This document shows, one piece after another, positions 34,871-47,560 of a DNA stretch of 64,000 nt. The translations under genes were made by a program, and so were the position numbers. Positions within the stretch are counted from its first letter, which is position 1, and every line of letters begins with the position of its first letter. The notes under the pieces were generated by a model, which worked only from the letters and a program-made list of their open reading frames with translations, was not told the DNA's origin and made no database searches. The DNA is from Pagrus major (Eukaryota > Chordata > Actinopteri > Spariformes > Sparidae), in NCBI RefSeq assembly GCF_040436345.1, contig NC_133230.1, positions 4,609,297 to 4,673,296 on the forward strand, given 5' to 3'.

Positions 34871-36659
34871 CCAGAGTAGATCATTTTTTAAAATTAATTT
34901 ATTTAATCTGCAATCAGATTTTAAAAAAGAAAAATATTGAATATCAGACTTGTATTCTTGATACTTAGATTTGTCATTTACAACCAAAAAACTCACAAAT
35001 TGCTGTAAAAATACAGAAAATGTTGTACAGTAATGTACTTTTCTTTGTAAATACAGTATACAGCTGTAAATGTTGATGTTTTTGAGGAACTTACCCTACT
35101 TTAACCATTTTTAAATCATTGTTTCTAGCAGTGTGACGCTGTAAAGATCTCATCTTACAGTAGGAACATTAAATTAACGGTTTCAAAGGTAGCAGCAGGT
35201 ATTTTACTGTCAGACTTTGACGTGTGAGCTGCAGTGGAAACCATCTGTGTTATTAAAGGGAGCTTGTTAATAAAAAAAAAATCAGGTTGTGTTGAAGACA
35301 GGCTGAGTGCAGCAGCCGTCTTAATAAATAAATAAATAAACAATGAATAAATCTAATAAATGCTGTCTTCATGAAGGTGGTGATATTCAGTCTGTCCCTC
35401 GCTGATGTGTATGTGGTGGACATGGACAGGACTCACACTGCTGAGCAGCAGCTGTCACTGGGCAGTGAGCACTGGTGATACTGGTGTTACTGGGCTTTAT
35501 ATGAATCCAAATATTTAGACTGCAGGGGAGGAGATCAGGTGTCTGCTGGACCTCAGGTTCCATAATGAGTTTTTTTTATCTGGACTGGACCGGAGATCCT
35601 GGATCCAGACTGAGGACACAAGACCCAAACTGAACCAAAGTCTGTTTAGTCAGCAGTCAGAAGCTAAATATGGTGAATACAGCTGATTTATTTCTGAAAC
35701 TGAAGTATATTTGGTGTATAAACAAACAAAACTATCAGTGTCAGAGCTTCAATGATGCTACAAGTTGTCATTTTCTCCACCTGTGTGATAATAATGTCCA
35801 CTATTAATGAATTATTTGAGAAATGTAAGGACTAATTGATCAACTAGGGATACAAGAGTGATTTTACTTGTAGTAATACAAGTTCATGCAACAGTTAAAC
35901 AGTATTCGTGTTGATTATAAATGTGTAAAGTTGGTATTATGATGTGTTTTCCTTATAATAATGACACTATTACTGAAATGTAACGTCTGAGATTCAGATC
36001 AGCTGTGTGTTTTCACTGTGTGAAGGCGGATCACTGTTATCCTTTCTAAACAGCACAGCAGATTAATTCAGTGCCAGCAGCCATGCAGCCTGCAGAGCTG
36101 CGTTCAGGTGCTCTCAGTCCATTTGAAAGCTGCTTTTAGTTTCAGCGGCAGACAGCTAAATAGCATAGCGTGAGCTGCAGAATGGTTTGACTGAGTACGC
36201 TGCAGATATCACCAAACTGCATACTGACTTCAGTTTAACCGTAACAAGGCTACCTTAGTGTAGTGGTTCCCAAACTTATTCCCTTTTTTCAAGCCTTTTC
36301 TTCAAGTTCCCTAATCGACAAGTAAACGTATTTTGCTTGCAGGAACGCAAGCTGCAGAGTGTGTTAACCCAGCAGGTCACGTTACAACAGTTTGCAAAAT
36401 ATAAAATCTAATTTAAACATTGAACTGCAACTTCAGTGTGACATCTTTCTGAAAATAAAGGAACAAGTCGCCTTTATAGGGTGCATTAAATTAAATTTAA
36501 ACTTATAGAGCATGGTCTCCAAGCTGCGTCTTACCTTTTCCGACTTCATACCGTCAGAAGTTAATATTTTGAGACACACAGCACACATGTTTAATGCAGA
36601 TTCATCTTAAAGTAACGTAAACTGCAGCTCAAAATGATTCATTACAGGTCATTAATGTG

Positions 36660-36840
36660 CAGTAACCTCAGGACTCTCGTATTTCCCACCGCCCCTGAAC
36701 GCAGCGCGGCTCCCGCGGCCCGCCGCTGTTTCCGCGGCCGCTCCGACAAAAACCACAACAACACTTGCGGTGAACAGCTGGCGGAGAGCGGCGTGTTTTT
36801 CTTTTGCGGGGCTCAATAATGCGGTGTTGGTTTACCGGCT
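36660..36840. other. Isolated GC-rich, CpG-dense island in the gene desert
   Basis: A block such as CGCGGCTCCCGCGGCCCGCCGC and GTTTCCGCGGCCGCTCCGAC, with SacII- and NotI-type sites and an AACCACAA RUNX-like motif, lies amid AT-rich DNA. An ORF (36634-36819) runs through it but has no recognisable content. It could be an orphan CpG island, an unannotated promoter or an enhancer core. Confidence 0.4.
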
Positions 36841-37979
36841 CTGGGGATGTGGGCTCTGCCTTTGTAACGCTGAAGCTGGAGACTTAGAGGTCTTTGTCCG
36901 AGTTAGATTTTAATTATCTGCTAAACTGCGGCTGAGGGCCATGTGGGAAAGAGCCGAAGACTGACCCCCGCAGCTGTCAATCAGCCCCGCAACGAGCAGG
37001 ACGACAGAGTATACTGTTAATCTCTTTTATTTAATAATACATTAAGAAGATATAGAAGAAAATACAACAATAAATCAGTGATTTTGACTTTTGGTGCATT
37101 TTATTTCAAAACTGGTGATGCATCTGCAACCAAGATCCTCAAACTGGACTTTTTATTTCAGTAATACTGAGTTTAAAGCATTTTAAGGTTTATAATGCAG
37201 GTTCCTCGAAATCAGTATCAAGTGTTGGTCTAATATAATGTGCTCAGTCTGGATACGTTTGTGTTTGACGCCATCTGTTGGTGGTGAAATCACCTCTGCA
37301 GGAAAAACCCAAGATGCAAAGATGTTGACAAAGTATCATTTTTTTTTATGAATTAAAGACATGAAATGCATTTTAAATCATTCAAAAATTATATATTATT
37401 ACTCTTTATTTTATTTTCTTGTTTGAAAAAGTGCAAAGTGCGCTGTATATGCCACTTTTTGTTCATATCTTCTGTATAATTTACATTTAAAATTGTATTT
37501 ATTTGATGTTTTTGGACTCTTTATATTTGCATTCTTTACTACTTTGTTCTGCAAAACAATTTCCCTCATAATGAATCAGGTCTATCATCCAAATTGAATA
37601 TTTTTTTCACTATAAAATAATAAATAACTTTTAAAACGGGGTGCCATAGATTATTTTGCACATCACACCCTCTTCATTTTGAAACACTGTACATCTCTTT
37701 TCATCTCAAAACAAATACATTCACCTATCTTTGTGAAATCCTGTTTTCTCCGTATGATTTGTGACTTTTGCAGAACTAATTTCTTTATTTCCTTCATCAC
37801 GTCTTTTAATTTTGTCTCTTTCTGTGAGCCTGAAATGATTTAAAGATGTTCTTGCTGCCCTTAAATATATAAAGGAAAATAAAACTGAAAATACACTTTA
37901 TAGTGACTATAATCTATTATAAGGGTGAACGAGTTGTCATAAATTTAACCACCTCCCTCTCCTTTAAACGTCTCCCTCC

Positions 37980-38340
37980 ACAGACGACCAACAATCATCT
38001 CAGTAGCAGCTAATAGAGATCAAAATGAGGAAAAACAAAGAGGAGAAGAAAAGGAAATCTCAGTCTGCGGCTCAGAGGAAGCCCTCTCCTGCTGTCTGCG
38101 TGTCTGTGCTGAATATTAAGCGAGGGCCGGATGATTTGTCCTTGTGTTTGTCCTCCTCTGATACTTCCTCTCTGGGCGTCACATCCCCCATGAAGAGGCT
38201 AATCTGCTCCCAGCGGGGGCTCCTCCCCGCTGAAGAGCTGAGAAAAAAACACTCAGGCGTGTACGAAGCCATTGTCCCCGAGACCAGGCGGCAGAGAGAG
38301 GGACCGCAGTTCCCACAACATCTGAGATAATTCAGATCGT
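37980..38340. promoter_or_regulatory. Candidate conserved noncoding element B (with a dubious 101-aa ORF)
   Basis: Mixed-composition, repeat-free DNA such as GAGGGCCGGATGATTTGTCC and CATGAAGAGGCTAATCTGC. The plus ORF at 38025-38330 (MRKNKEEKKRKSQ...) is preceded by a pyrimidine tract and CCACAG, so a coding exon is not excluded. I know no protein like it and there is no visible donor logic, so noncoding conservation is the likelier reading. Confidence 0.3.
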
Positions 38341-38614
38341 GCGCTGATATCGTGAGCTGGTTTGGTGTTATGTTAACGGCAGATGCTGTGACTTCATCTG
38401 GGGTCGATGTGTGGATCAAATTGCAGGTCAAAAATGCCACCAAACTAACAAAAACAAAGAAATATGTTGCCAGATTTGAAGATTTCACGCCAAAAGAAAC
38501 ATTTACGAGATTAAATCCTGTGCAGGGGAAACAAAAAACACATTCAATTAGCTGTTAAAGTTTCTCTAAGTTCATTTTTTAAATTTTTATGATGTGACAA
38601 CTCTCTGCTCATGC

Positions 38615-38880
38615 TCTGGTTAGGTTTAAGAACAAAAAACACTTGGTTAGGGTTAGGAAAAGATCATTTTTAAGCTTAAAATACCTGATTCTCTCGCCAC
38701 AAACATGGCTGGAAATAGTCCCAACGTCTCAAATAAGATATGCAGTGATTTTGCACTTACAGATGTTGAAACACACCAGCTCACCGGACCTTACACATGC
38801 TTTTTGTTTAGGTTTAGGCAAGAAAACGACTTGGTTAGGCTCAAATTGCGACACTTCATCATGAAATAACATCTTACACG
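38615..38880. repeat. Teleost GGTTAGGTTTAGG-type repeat
   Basis: TTAGGTTTAAGAAC, CACTTGGTTAGGGTTAGGAAAAGATC, CCACAAACATGGCTGGAAAT and GTTTAGGTTTAGGCAAGAAAACGACTTGG. Related pieces are at 48598-48672, 29075-29170 and 57139-57190. Confidence 0.6.
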
Positions 38881-39009
38881 GACAATTAACAGCATCAACG
38901 ACACACACACGAAAGTAAGACATGAATCTGCAGCTATTACCCTTAAAATGTTGGTTTTTGAGCAAAAATAAAGTTCTTGTTTCTCAGTGAATAAGTCGTT
39001 TTAAAACAT

Positions 39010-39260
39010 CTTAATAAACAGAACGAGTAGGAGAGCCCGCAGAGACCCGAGCAGCCTCCCTGCAGTCTTCAGGGGATTGAACCAACACGGTGGAACAAAA
39101 GAGAAGAAGCAGATCTGAAGTGGAGCGAGCGGGGCTGAGTTTAACGGAGCCCACGTCCGACTGTTTGATGTCCCCGGGGGACGCAGGAATCATGTAAGCC
39201 CCCTGTAATTTACTGTTTGGGGTTGCCTGGGTGGAGTTAATTCCCATGAGGAGCTTCTCC
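39010..39260. promoter_or_regulatory. Candidate conserved noncoding element C
   Basis: Repeat-free block with CAGCCTCCCTGCAGTCTTCAGG, GGACGCAGGAATCATGTAAGCC and CTGTAATTTACTGTTTGGGG. Minus ORF 39011-39247 has no recognisable content. Weak call from appearance only. Confidence 0.22.
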
Positions 39261-40259
39261 CAGCGTTTTTTATAAAGTCAGGATTTGTAAAAGCTGCTCT
39301 CGCTGACCCCTCGCAGGTCAGGAGGGCAGAGGAGCAGCAGCGTGACCCTCCTCAGGACAGGAGCGTTCAAGATAAATGCCTGGAGGAAGAGGACGAATGT
39401 TAGAAACACTTCACATACAGGGAATAACAGCAAGAATTTAAGGGTCAATGTGAGATATTTTCATACAAGTTATCGCATCTTTTATGACTCACTGATCAAT
39501 AAAACACAAAAGAAACTCAACCTATGAACTTATTTAACTATTGTCGCTAGATCTTTCCAACCAGAACTCTTTTTCCCTGTAAGTTTTTGCGATTTAACAG
39601 GAAACAGTTTATTTGTAATACATGAGGGAAGAGCAGGTTGGTTAAGCGTGATCAGTGACAGTCACAATGACTAAATAGGCAAAACATAGAGCGCCACCTG
39701 CAGAAACTTCTGCTTCGTCGCAAGAAAAATCAAAGAGAAAGATGCCACAGAGCTTCTTGATTGATTATAAACCAAATATTTCCACAAAAAGTACTTTAAT
39801 TGCAGTTTTATGAATCTAAAACTGTCAAACTGACAAAGATTTGTGAAGTGTTTGCAGTTACAGTCAGTTTATGGTCCAGCAGAGTTTCTTTACCTGGTTT
39901 CATGGGAAAAATTCACTGAGCCTGAACCAGCTGAGCAGAGCTGCAGTCTTATATATCAGGTCTAATTTACTGTCACCTCCCTTGTTTCTTTATTGTAAAC
40001 CTGATGTCGAAAAATGGCAAAATGTAGCTTCAAACAAAGTGTGAATTCTCCCTGAAACACACCCGGAGAAACTCCAACAACTGCTGACTTTTGATGGACC
40101 AAATCAGGGAACTTGCAGGATGTTTCTGGTCCTTCATCTTAGAAATAAATCTCTAGACATGACAAGGGTCTCAGATCATGTTTTCTACATTCATACCATG
40201 CTCGATATAACACAAAAACACAGTATACAGTATCAGTCTACCCCAAAACTGTGTCCTTT

Positions 40260-40460
40260 GTCTTGAGCACCATCACGCCACTTTTTCCCATGATCCTTCA
40301 TCCGTCTGCTCCGTCCCCGTCCCCGCGACTTTGAGGTCGTCCAGACGTGCCTGAGGATTCACGGCGGTTCTTAACCGTCACGGTCAACTCAAAGAGCAGG
40401 TCGGGATTACCGGAGGTCTGTTTGCTCTCTGAGGCCCCTCTAACCTTCAACCTGCCCTCC
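40260..40460. promoter_or_regulatory. Candidate conserved noncoding element D
   Basis: Balanced, repeat-free DNA with CCATCACGCCACTTTTTCCC and GGTTCTTAACCGTCACGGTC between AT-rich flanks. Weak call from appearance only. Confidence 0.2.
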
Positions 40461-40920
40461 AAACTGACACACTGACCACTGCTATTGATGCATTCAGGGA
40501 CACAACAGCACTCGGGACAATGTCAAACCCATCCTTTATATCTATTATGAGCTCACGCTTTTATCGCTGAAGTTAATTTTCATCAGCAAACAGCAGCATT
40601 TGGTCAGATTAATCCTCATCTGTTGCTCTTTTTCAGGCACAAATGATTTAAAATTCATGACTCAAGCAGCAACGTATATTATCTAATCCACATTCAAGTC
40701 TCTAAAACAGTCTTTTCAGCAGTAGTACCGTGGCCTCTGCTCATCTTTTTGCATTAACCAGCAGCTTTTAAATATTCATGTGATGGCCGAGTGTTGAATG
40801 TTTATGCTTTATCACTCCAGATGATTTTACGCTGCCCTGTGCTTTAAGGATTGTCTTCTCTTGTCTTCTAAGTTGATGTTTTGCTCCTTAAATTCATACA
40901 GACAAACACCAACTACCACC

Positions 40921-40922
<2 letters not shown>

Positions 40923-41019
<97 letters not shown>

Positions 41020-41020
41020 C
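40923..41020. repeat. (TA)n microsatellite, about 98 bp
   Basis: Almost pure TA with two ACA interruptions near the right end. The ORFs of alternating Ile and Tyr here are artefacts of this repeat. Confidence 0.95.
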
Positions 41021-41317
41021 ATAAAAAAGCAACCAGTTCTCCAGATGTAAAACAAACTGTAGAAAGGATAAAAAGTGTGTATTGGGTTTGCCAGGAAACT
41101 TTCAGTATCTGAAACCAGAATTTCTCCTGGTAAGATTTGTTTATGAAACACTTCTGGGAAAACTCCCTGCATATCTTGAATGTCTCTTTATCTATAGATT
41201 GATTGATATAATTGTAAATCAACATATTAATACAGACATTAGGAGACTGGCCTATTTTTTTTTAAGTCTTGCTGATTTATAATCATGAGTTTAAGGACTT
41301 TTTCTTTCAATAGCAGC

Positions 41318-41490
41318 AATTGAAAGTAACTACATACATTTACTCACTACAATTTTTACTCCACTACATTTATTAGATACTTTAGTTAGTAGTTACTTTG
41401 CAGATTCAATAATACACAATGATGTAATGTTATTAGGATAAAACTTTATTGATCCCTGAAGGGAAATTCACAAGCTACTCAGCAGATAAA
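41318..41490. repeat. CTTAAGTA-type repeat joined to a LINE-like TTTATTGATCC tail
   Basis: TACATTTACTCACTACAATTTTTACTCCACTACATTTATTAG ... GTTACTTTGCAGATTC belongs to the same family as 34696-34870. It is followed at 41447-41472 by ACTTTATTGATCCCTGAAGGGAAATTC, the usual tail of a fish LINE/SINE family. Confidence 0.6.
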
Positions 41491-41919
41491 CTAAAGCAAT
41501 AATTATAATCTAATAATATATTATACTGCATAATGAGTATATTATGTATATCTTGATGTTAATATCTTTAACATCTTTAATACTTTTGCTCAGGTAAGAG
41601 TGTGGTAACTACTTTACAGCTTTTAAAAATGATCTTTCAGTAGTTTAGTCTTTCATTAAAAGCTTGTTCACTTTTATTACCTGATTGTTAAAATTGATTC
41701 CAGATGATTTATTATTCCTGACACGCAGACAGGGTTCATCGTCTGTACAGCTGCTGTAGCTCATCATGTGTTCATGTTCATGAAACACACATGCAGGCCT
41801 GTCTTCTTTACTGTTAATGGGCTGTGTATTTTCTAAGTGAGATTGTTTAAGGTTGTGACATTATCAGAAAATGTACAGATGTGTGTATAAAGTGGTTTTG
41901 GGGTTGTGTGAAAGCAACC

Positions 41920-42420
41920 TGTGAGCTTACAAGGACATAATTGGCCGTGCAGCAGCGGGTCAGGGAGCTTAATGCGGCTGAAATGACAGCAGAGATGATG
42001 TGCGATGGTGCAGCAGACATAAACAGCACTAATCTGCCGATGAGATGGACTCTAATCTGAATTTCAGCAGTGGCCAGTGTCAAAGCCAAAGGCGTTTGTC
42101 GGTGTGCATTCATTGACAGGATCTGTGGGGTTTATTTGTCAACACGACTCGCACAGCTCTGGTAATCTCCCCTCCTCGCCTATACACTGATTGATAATTG
42201 ATCTCTGTTCAAACAGGCCTCTCTTTGGGCCACAGTTGCCTTTGAATGCCAAACGAGTCATTCCGCCTCGTCCTCTCACAGCAGCCTAATCCGATAAACG
42301 AATGGGAATGAGTGTCGTCCTCTGCTGATGTCAACCTTTCATTCTGCCATTTGTCTCATATTGTTTACTGATGAGGGCCCTCGACATGGACCGGGTCGCT
42401 CACTGAGGCTGAAAGACACG
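41920..42420. promoter_or_regulatory. Candidate conserved noncoding element E
   Basis: Low-repeat block with GTTGCCTTTGAATGCC, TGATTGATAATTGATC, AATCCGATAAACGAATGGG and GCCATTTGTCTCATATTGTTTAC. TAAT and TGATTGAT cores fit homeodomain/TALE sites. The minus ORF at 41847-42113 is not convincing. Needs alignment. Confidence 0.3.
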
Positions 42421-43379
42421 ATGTCTTACTTTAGAAAACACACAGTGCCAGCTGCACAGTGATTGAGCAGTTTCTCACTAAACATAGAAAGAAGTTATTA
42501 AAGAACAGCAAAGTTAAACAAGCTGAGGTTTCAGACACTTTATACCTTATTTCCAAAAAACTTAGTGAATCGTGTCATGAACTACACATATTTTCATATT
42601 TTCAGCTTGAGAAAGTCGCAGTTTTTCATCGAATTAATGAAATATAAGGCTGTGAAGGTACGTCATTATAAAGACGACACAGCCAACAGTCTCGTTAGTG
42701 GCGTCGTCTCGTTGAACGCTCACCAAACTTAATCATTGTAGACCTGCTCCTGTATACTAGCAGCTCACAGAACCGACCAACTCTCCTTTCGCATCACTGC
42801 AGTCGTCAATATGAGCAGATTTATTGTGATTTTCACCTTTTTTAGGACCTTTTCTGTGCCGAGTTGGCGGCCATGTTGGTGTTGATCGAGACGATGTAGC
42901 TCACAGAGTGGTTTACAACAAAACTAGATGGTATTTTACATTATTCAGGACAAACTGCGACTTTATTGACTTGGAAAATGATCTTTATAAGTCCCAAACA
43001 TCTTTTTTAGGAAATAAGGTCCCATGACTTTGGATCTATGGCCTTATGCTACAGTGACTCCCTATTTTCTGTTGTTTGCTTTGTACTGGACGAAGCTATA
43101 GATGCTCCCTAGCAAACAACTTGCAAATTATTCTACTCCACAAGCTAGAAGACCCTCTAAACCAAAGAGTGCCTCAAAGCTACATTTTCAGAGCTAACCA
43201 CATTTTAAGAGCTACGAGAGAAGTAGTAAAAAATGTTGTTATAACTCATATTACATGTATATTTAGGCGTCGCAGAGGATGTAATGTTTTCCAACCTGCC
43301 TTCACCCTGCTGCCTGCCAGTGTTAAATTTCTCCTCTACCTTCACGGTGAAGAGGATAGGTCAGCCGGTGATCAGCCCA

Positions 43380-43640
43380 GGCCCACGAGCGACACAATTT
43401 TATTTGTAAGGCGCGACACAGGGGGAATGACATTTAACTTGTTATTATTTCCCGGAGAAGATTAATGATAAATTGTCCATTATTTTTCCTTAAAAGTGAA
43501 AGATAAGACTCACAGTCATTTGCCCTGAAGCCAGAGTGCCACCACTATGCAAAATGACAGCCAATTATCGGGGCCTAGTTTGGGATAATGACTTTACAAT
43601 GAATCTTTTGATTGAAATGTAACTCGCTTGGCCCCTGGGC
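43380..43640. promoter_or_regulatory. Candidate conserved noncoding element F
   Basis: Blocks CATTTGCCCTGAAGCC, CTATGCAAAATGACAGCC, AATTATCGGGGCC, GGGATAATGACTTTACAATG and CTCGCTTGGCCCC are typical in look of vertebrate developmental enhancers: TAAT cores, an octamer-like ATGCAAA, no repeats, no ORF. Evidence is visual only. Confidence 0.35.
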
Positions 43641-43789
43641 AAAGTGCAAAAAAAAGAAAAAAAGAAAAATGAATAGAAAAGTTACAGAAACAATGAGCAC
43701 TATATAACTGTGTTCCTCTATTCCTCTAGGTCGCTCGCCCTCGCTCTCTCTCCCCACTCCTCTTTAGAAATAGCTATAGGAGAAAAGAC

Positions 43790-44335
43790 AGAGATATGCA
43801 TATAGTGATGGAAAAATTATTAAGTCGCAGAGGGCTTGCAGCAAACATAAATTAGCATATTCAGGGTAAATATGCAGACTATTTACGATAATAAGACCGG
43901 ATTATTCAATTCAATGAATGTTAAATAGATGAGGAAATGGTATGTGTCTTATCTAGTCAAAGCTTCTATTCATTTTAATCGCTTCCCAATTGAACTCTTC
44001 ATTTTTTATTCTCTCTGAGTTATTGTTCCCATTTCCAGCCCCGGCGATGGCACCTATGGGTCCTGGGAGATTTCCAGCCGGTCACGTGGTTTAAGTGGCA
44101 TTCACCTTATTCTCGGCGGAAATGGAGAAAAGTCGACGTCACCCCGAGGCCAGCATCATGATAAGCCCCCTTTTCATTATGCACAGGGGCCGATGGAGAA
44201 CAAGATTAAACGGGGGGCCTCCTGTGCATAAAGGGCGGGAAACATACAAGTCATCTAGATTAAATAAAAAGCAGCACCAGGGCCATAAACAAAACACATT
44301 TGGTTTCTTATTGTGTGCATTAAAACTTTCACTTT
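43790..44335. promoter_or_regulatory. Candidate conserved noncoding element G with an inverted repeat
   Basis: ATATGCATATAGTGATGG, CATAAATTAGCATATTCAGGG, GATTTCCAGCCGGTCACGTGG and ACATACAAGTCATCTAG lie in repeat-free DNA. TATGCACAGGGGC at 44178-44190 and GCCTCCTGTGCATA at 44217-44230 are inverted copies (one insertion). It also has a CACGTG E-box. The strongest-looking regulatory block in the window, still without alignment support. Confidence 0.38.
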
Positions 44336-44385
44336 AATCAGTTTGACTATAGGTGTGTGTGTATTAACATATTATAGTCAGGCTG

Positions 44386-44405
44386 CTTCTGCTGCTGCTG
44401 CTGCA
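44386..44405. repeat. (CTG)n short triplet repeat
   Basis: About six CTG units following GGCTGCTT, just downstream of candidate element G. Confidence 0.7.
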
Positions 44406-44872
44406 GGCTTTCTCCTCTCTTTCACCGTTTTTCATGAAACACCATGAAAAGACACATTTCAGCTAATTATTAATCTGCCTACATGTGGAACTGATTGAAT
44501 TGAAGCCCTTTCAGGTCTTGGAGGAGGTTACATAGGATCATTTTGTACAGAAATGTGTAATGTGGCTGTTATTTCACACTCACTGCACAAACAAGTGACT
44601 CAAGTGATGCACACTCCTGAGAAAAGGAAAGATTAATGAATGTATGAAGTCAATAAATGTGTTTAACTGAACGTGTTCATCTTAAAAACAACAAACAGCT
44701 GATAAAAACATAGTTTCCTGTAATTTCCTGAAACAGCTGGTCACTGTAGTTTTGGCAATTATTACTCAAACAGGAGTAAATAAAGCAACAGACTATTTTC
44801 GGCTGCAGATTAATATACATCTGGTTCAGTAGAAAGTATCTACAACAGCAGGACAGTGTAATGTGGGATAGG

Positions 44873-45252
44873 GCTGTCACAGAATCCCATTTTCACTACA
44901 TGATTGTCATGGACTGAAGATATTATTTGTAAGAAATGTTATCAGTCAAATAAATCCTTTTTTCCCAATCCCAATTGTATGTTTTATTTCTTTTTAGCAA
45001 CTACATTATCCTCAAAATACAAGTGTAGGGAGGTGGAGAGAGTTTCTGTAACCATAACTGTACAAAAGTGGGAAAAAAGGACATTTTTGTGACTTGCTTT
45101 GCCATCTAAGCAATAATGGAAAGAAACAGAAATGACTTGAGAGGCGAGTTATTATTTGAACGACATGATCAACTGTGTTTTATCAAAATTACATCGATAA
45201 TTCACTTTTAAATATCACAGTTATGGTCAATACCGGTGTAACGCCACACCCC
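44873..45252. mobile_element. Nonautonomous DNA transposon remnant (TAGGGCTGTCAC ... GGTGTAACGCCACACCCC)
   Basis: Left end ATAGGGCTGTCACAGAATCCC and right end GGTCAATACCGGTGTAACGCCACACCCC match, from memory, the ends of an abundant teleost hAT-like nonautonomous element. The interior is AT-rich without transposase coding. Confidence 0.55.
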
Positions 45253-47219
45253 TTATTTGAGACAAGCTGGGATTCAAAATAGATAAATAAATATCTCAAT
45301 AACCAACAGTGTGGCTCACTGAGGTGTTCTTAATACTAAACAAGATTATGAAAAAGGTTAAATTAAAGTAAAAATACTTTAGGTCACTCTTTTTACAAGC
45401 CTTTAGAGCAAAGTCCCATCTTCTATGAATGAATTTCGACCCTGCACCTGCTGAAGAAAGTGTCTCCACTTTTAATGTTCAATGATTTATTAATTGCCAG
45501 CTTTACATCATATTCTTGCACCAGAATAAAGAAATAAATAACTAGATTTATATAAGATCATCAGTATTGTTGGGATGTTTTACCTCCTCTGTGTTACTTT
45601 GATCAAATTCATCACACAGCAGTAAAAACTGGTCTATATGTGGATTTCTTAGTTTTCCATTCGTGCTGCTGTCAGTCGTGTTAATACTCATGTGAAAGTC
45701 TCCATCTAGTGGCTGAGAGGATCGATAAGTTTTGAGGTAATTTATAGAAATAATAATCTGCTGCCATCTTCTGTTGACATTAAGGTACTGATGTTTTCAT
45801 GAGGTAAAAAAAGGGGGGCTGGTTTCTTTATGTATAAAATGTGTTAAACATACAAAGATGAAGATAATCTAACAGTATATGTAGTTTGTCAAACTGAAGT
45901 GAAAGACCTTCATCTTATGTGGTAAATTATAGTTAATATCATTAGAATTATTAACATAATACAAATATTTAAAAGAAAGTGTGTTGTTGGGAATATTAGC
46001 CAACGTAAATATTTTTGCATTTCTATACAAATATAAAAACTGTTCAAACACTTGGAAGGAAGAAATCTGGTACTGTTGAGTCTGGTAATAACTGTTGTGG
46101 TGCAGGTTGTGCGTTTCCTTCCTCTGTCACATGGTGGCACTCTTCTCTTAGTATTTCTGCAGGACGATCATTTGTCATCATCGCTGACATGAAGCCCTCA
46201 CAGACCTCTGACTGTAAACTTCATGGTTAAAGCTTCTTAAATGTAAAGTTACATTTTAACGTTTGGTCTGTTAGTTGGACAAAACACACATTTTTAAAAA
46301 GGTGTCACTTTGGACTCTGGACATTTTTCACTAAACCAAACAATCAACTGTTTAATGGAGAAAATAAACATCTGATGGACAAACAAATAGAAAGGAAGGA
46401 AGGAAAGCAAAGGGGAGAATAATTAACAAGGTTATATTTCCACCCAAAATCAGAGACACTGGATCCATCTCTAAATGTTTATCTAATATTCTTCCATTTC
46501 ATGTATATTTCAGATCAATACTTCTGCAAATTGTTGAATTACCATCTGCTGTTGGTTAAGATACCTATTTAAAATTGACATTTGGGACACAGGAGAAAGT
46601 GAGTGGGTTAAAATAACAGCTGCATCTTGTGAATATACGTGTAATATGTATAATTCTCAAATAAACTGCCTTTGTTCGAGTATGAATATCTTTTTTGCTC
46701 AACTCTAAATCTCCTCCCATGTCTCCTCATCAATAATCACTGACAATTCCTCCTCCCGTACACCTTAAATCCTCTGCGTATCAGTTGCTGACACTGAAAC
46801 AGCAGATATCTCTCACACTTTTACCTATAATTAAAAAGAAAACACATTTTCTTGATTATTTTTACACAGTTTCACTAAAATAACATTTTTAATGCAAGAC
46901 CTTTACTTGTAATAGCAGGTTTTGCTACTTTCACTGAAGTAAAGCATCTGAACACTTAAGCTCTCAGCGTCCATAAATGATCAGTCATGACAGCAACACG
47001 GCAGGAAGGCACAGCAGGCAGCAGCATAGTGCTGACATTCATCTGAATAAAAAGAGGAAAACAAACAATGAATCATTAAAAAGCAGGTGGTGGTGAGTAA
47101 TATCCACTAAGCTAAAGATATATAAACAGAATCTGGAAATAACACGCCAGCAGTTGTATTTGTTTTTTATCTATTTATGAGTAAAGGAGGAAAAAAGAAA
47201 AGCCTACATCTCCATCTCC

Positions 47220-47560
47220 ATCCGCTCCCCCTCCCATACACGCTATAAACTGACATTAATTATTTGCTATTTTGCAGGCGGGAGTCTGCCCTTTTGCTAA
47301 AGGGAGTCATTTATCCCCTCGCATGATGCCTGAAACAAATAAACAAAACAACGATGCAGATGATTAAGAGGATTTCATGCAGCTCATCAGGAAATCTAAT
47401 TCAGATTTATTCACGCGAGCATCTAAATTAAAGATGTTTGGGGGCTGAAAATCATCCGCCTGCCTGACAAATGATGACTGCCACGAGCAGCTCTGCAAGT
47501 CAAGTGGTTTCCATCCACAGGTTGTCGTGGTAACTGTCAGTCTTGCCACCTATAGGAGCA
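47220..47560. promoter_or_regulatory. Candidate conserved noncoding element H
   Basis: GACATTAATTATTTGCTATTTTGCAGG, GGGAGTCATTTATCCC, GATGATTAAGAGGATTTCATGC, AATCTAATTCAGATTTATTC and GGTTGTCGTGGTAACTGTCAG sit in repeat-free DNA. Several TAAT/TTATT cores and a GTTGTCGTGGTAAC near-palindrome (an RFX X-box-like shape). Visual call. Confidence 0.35.

Noticed and set aside
40861-41225. ORFs of alternating Ile and Tyr
   Set aside because: Produced by the (TA)n microsatellite.
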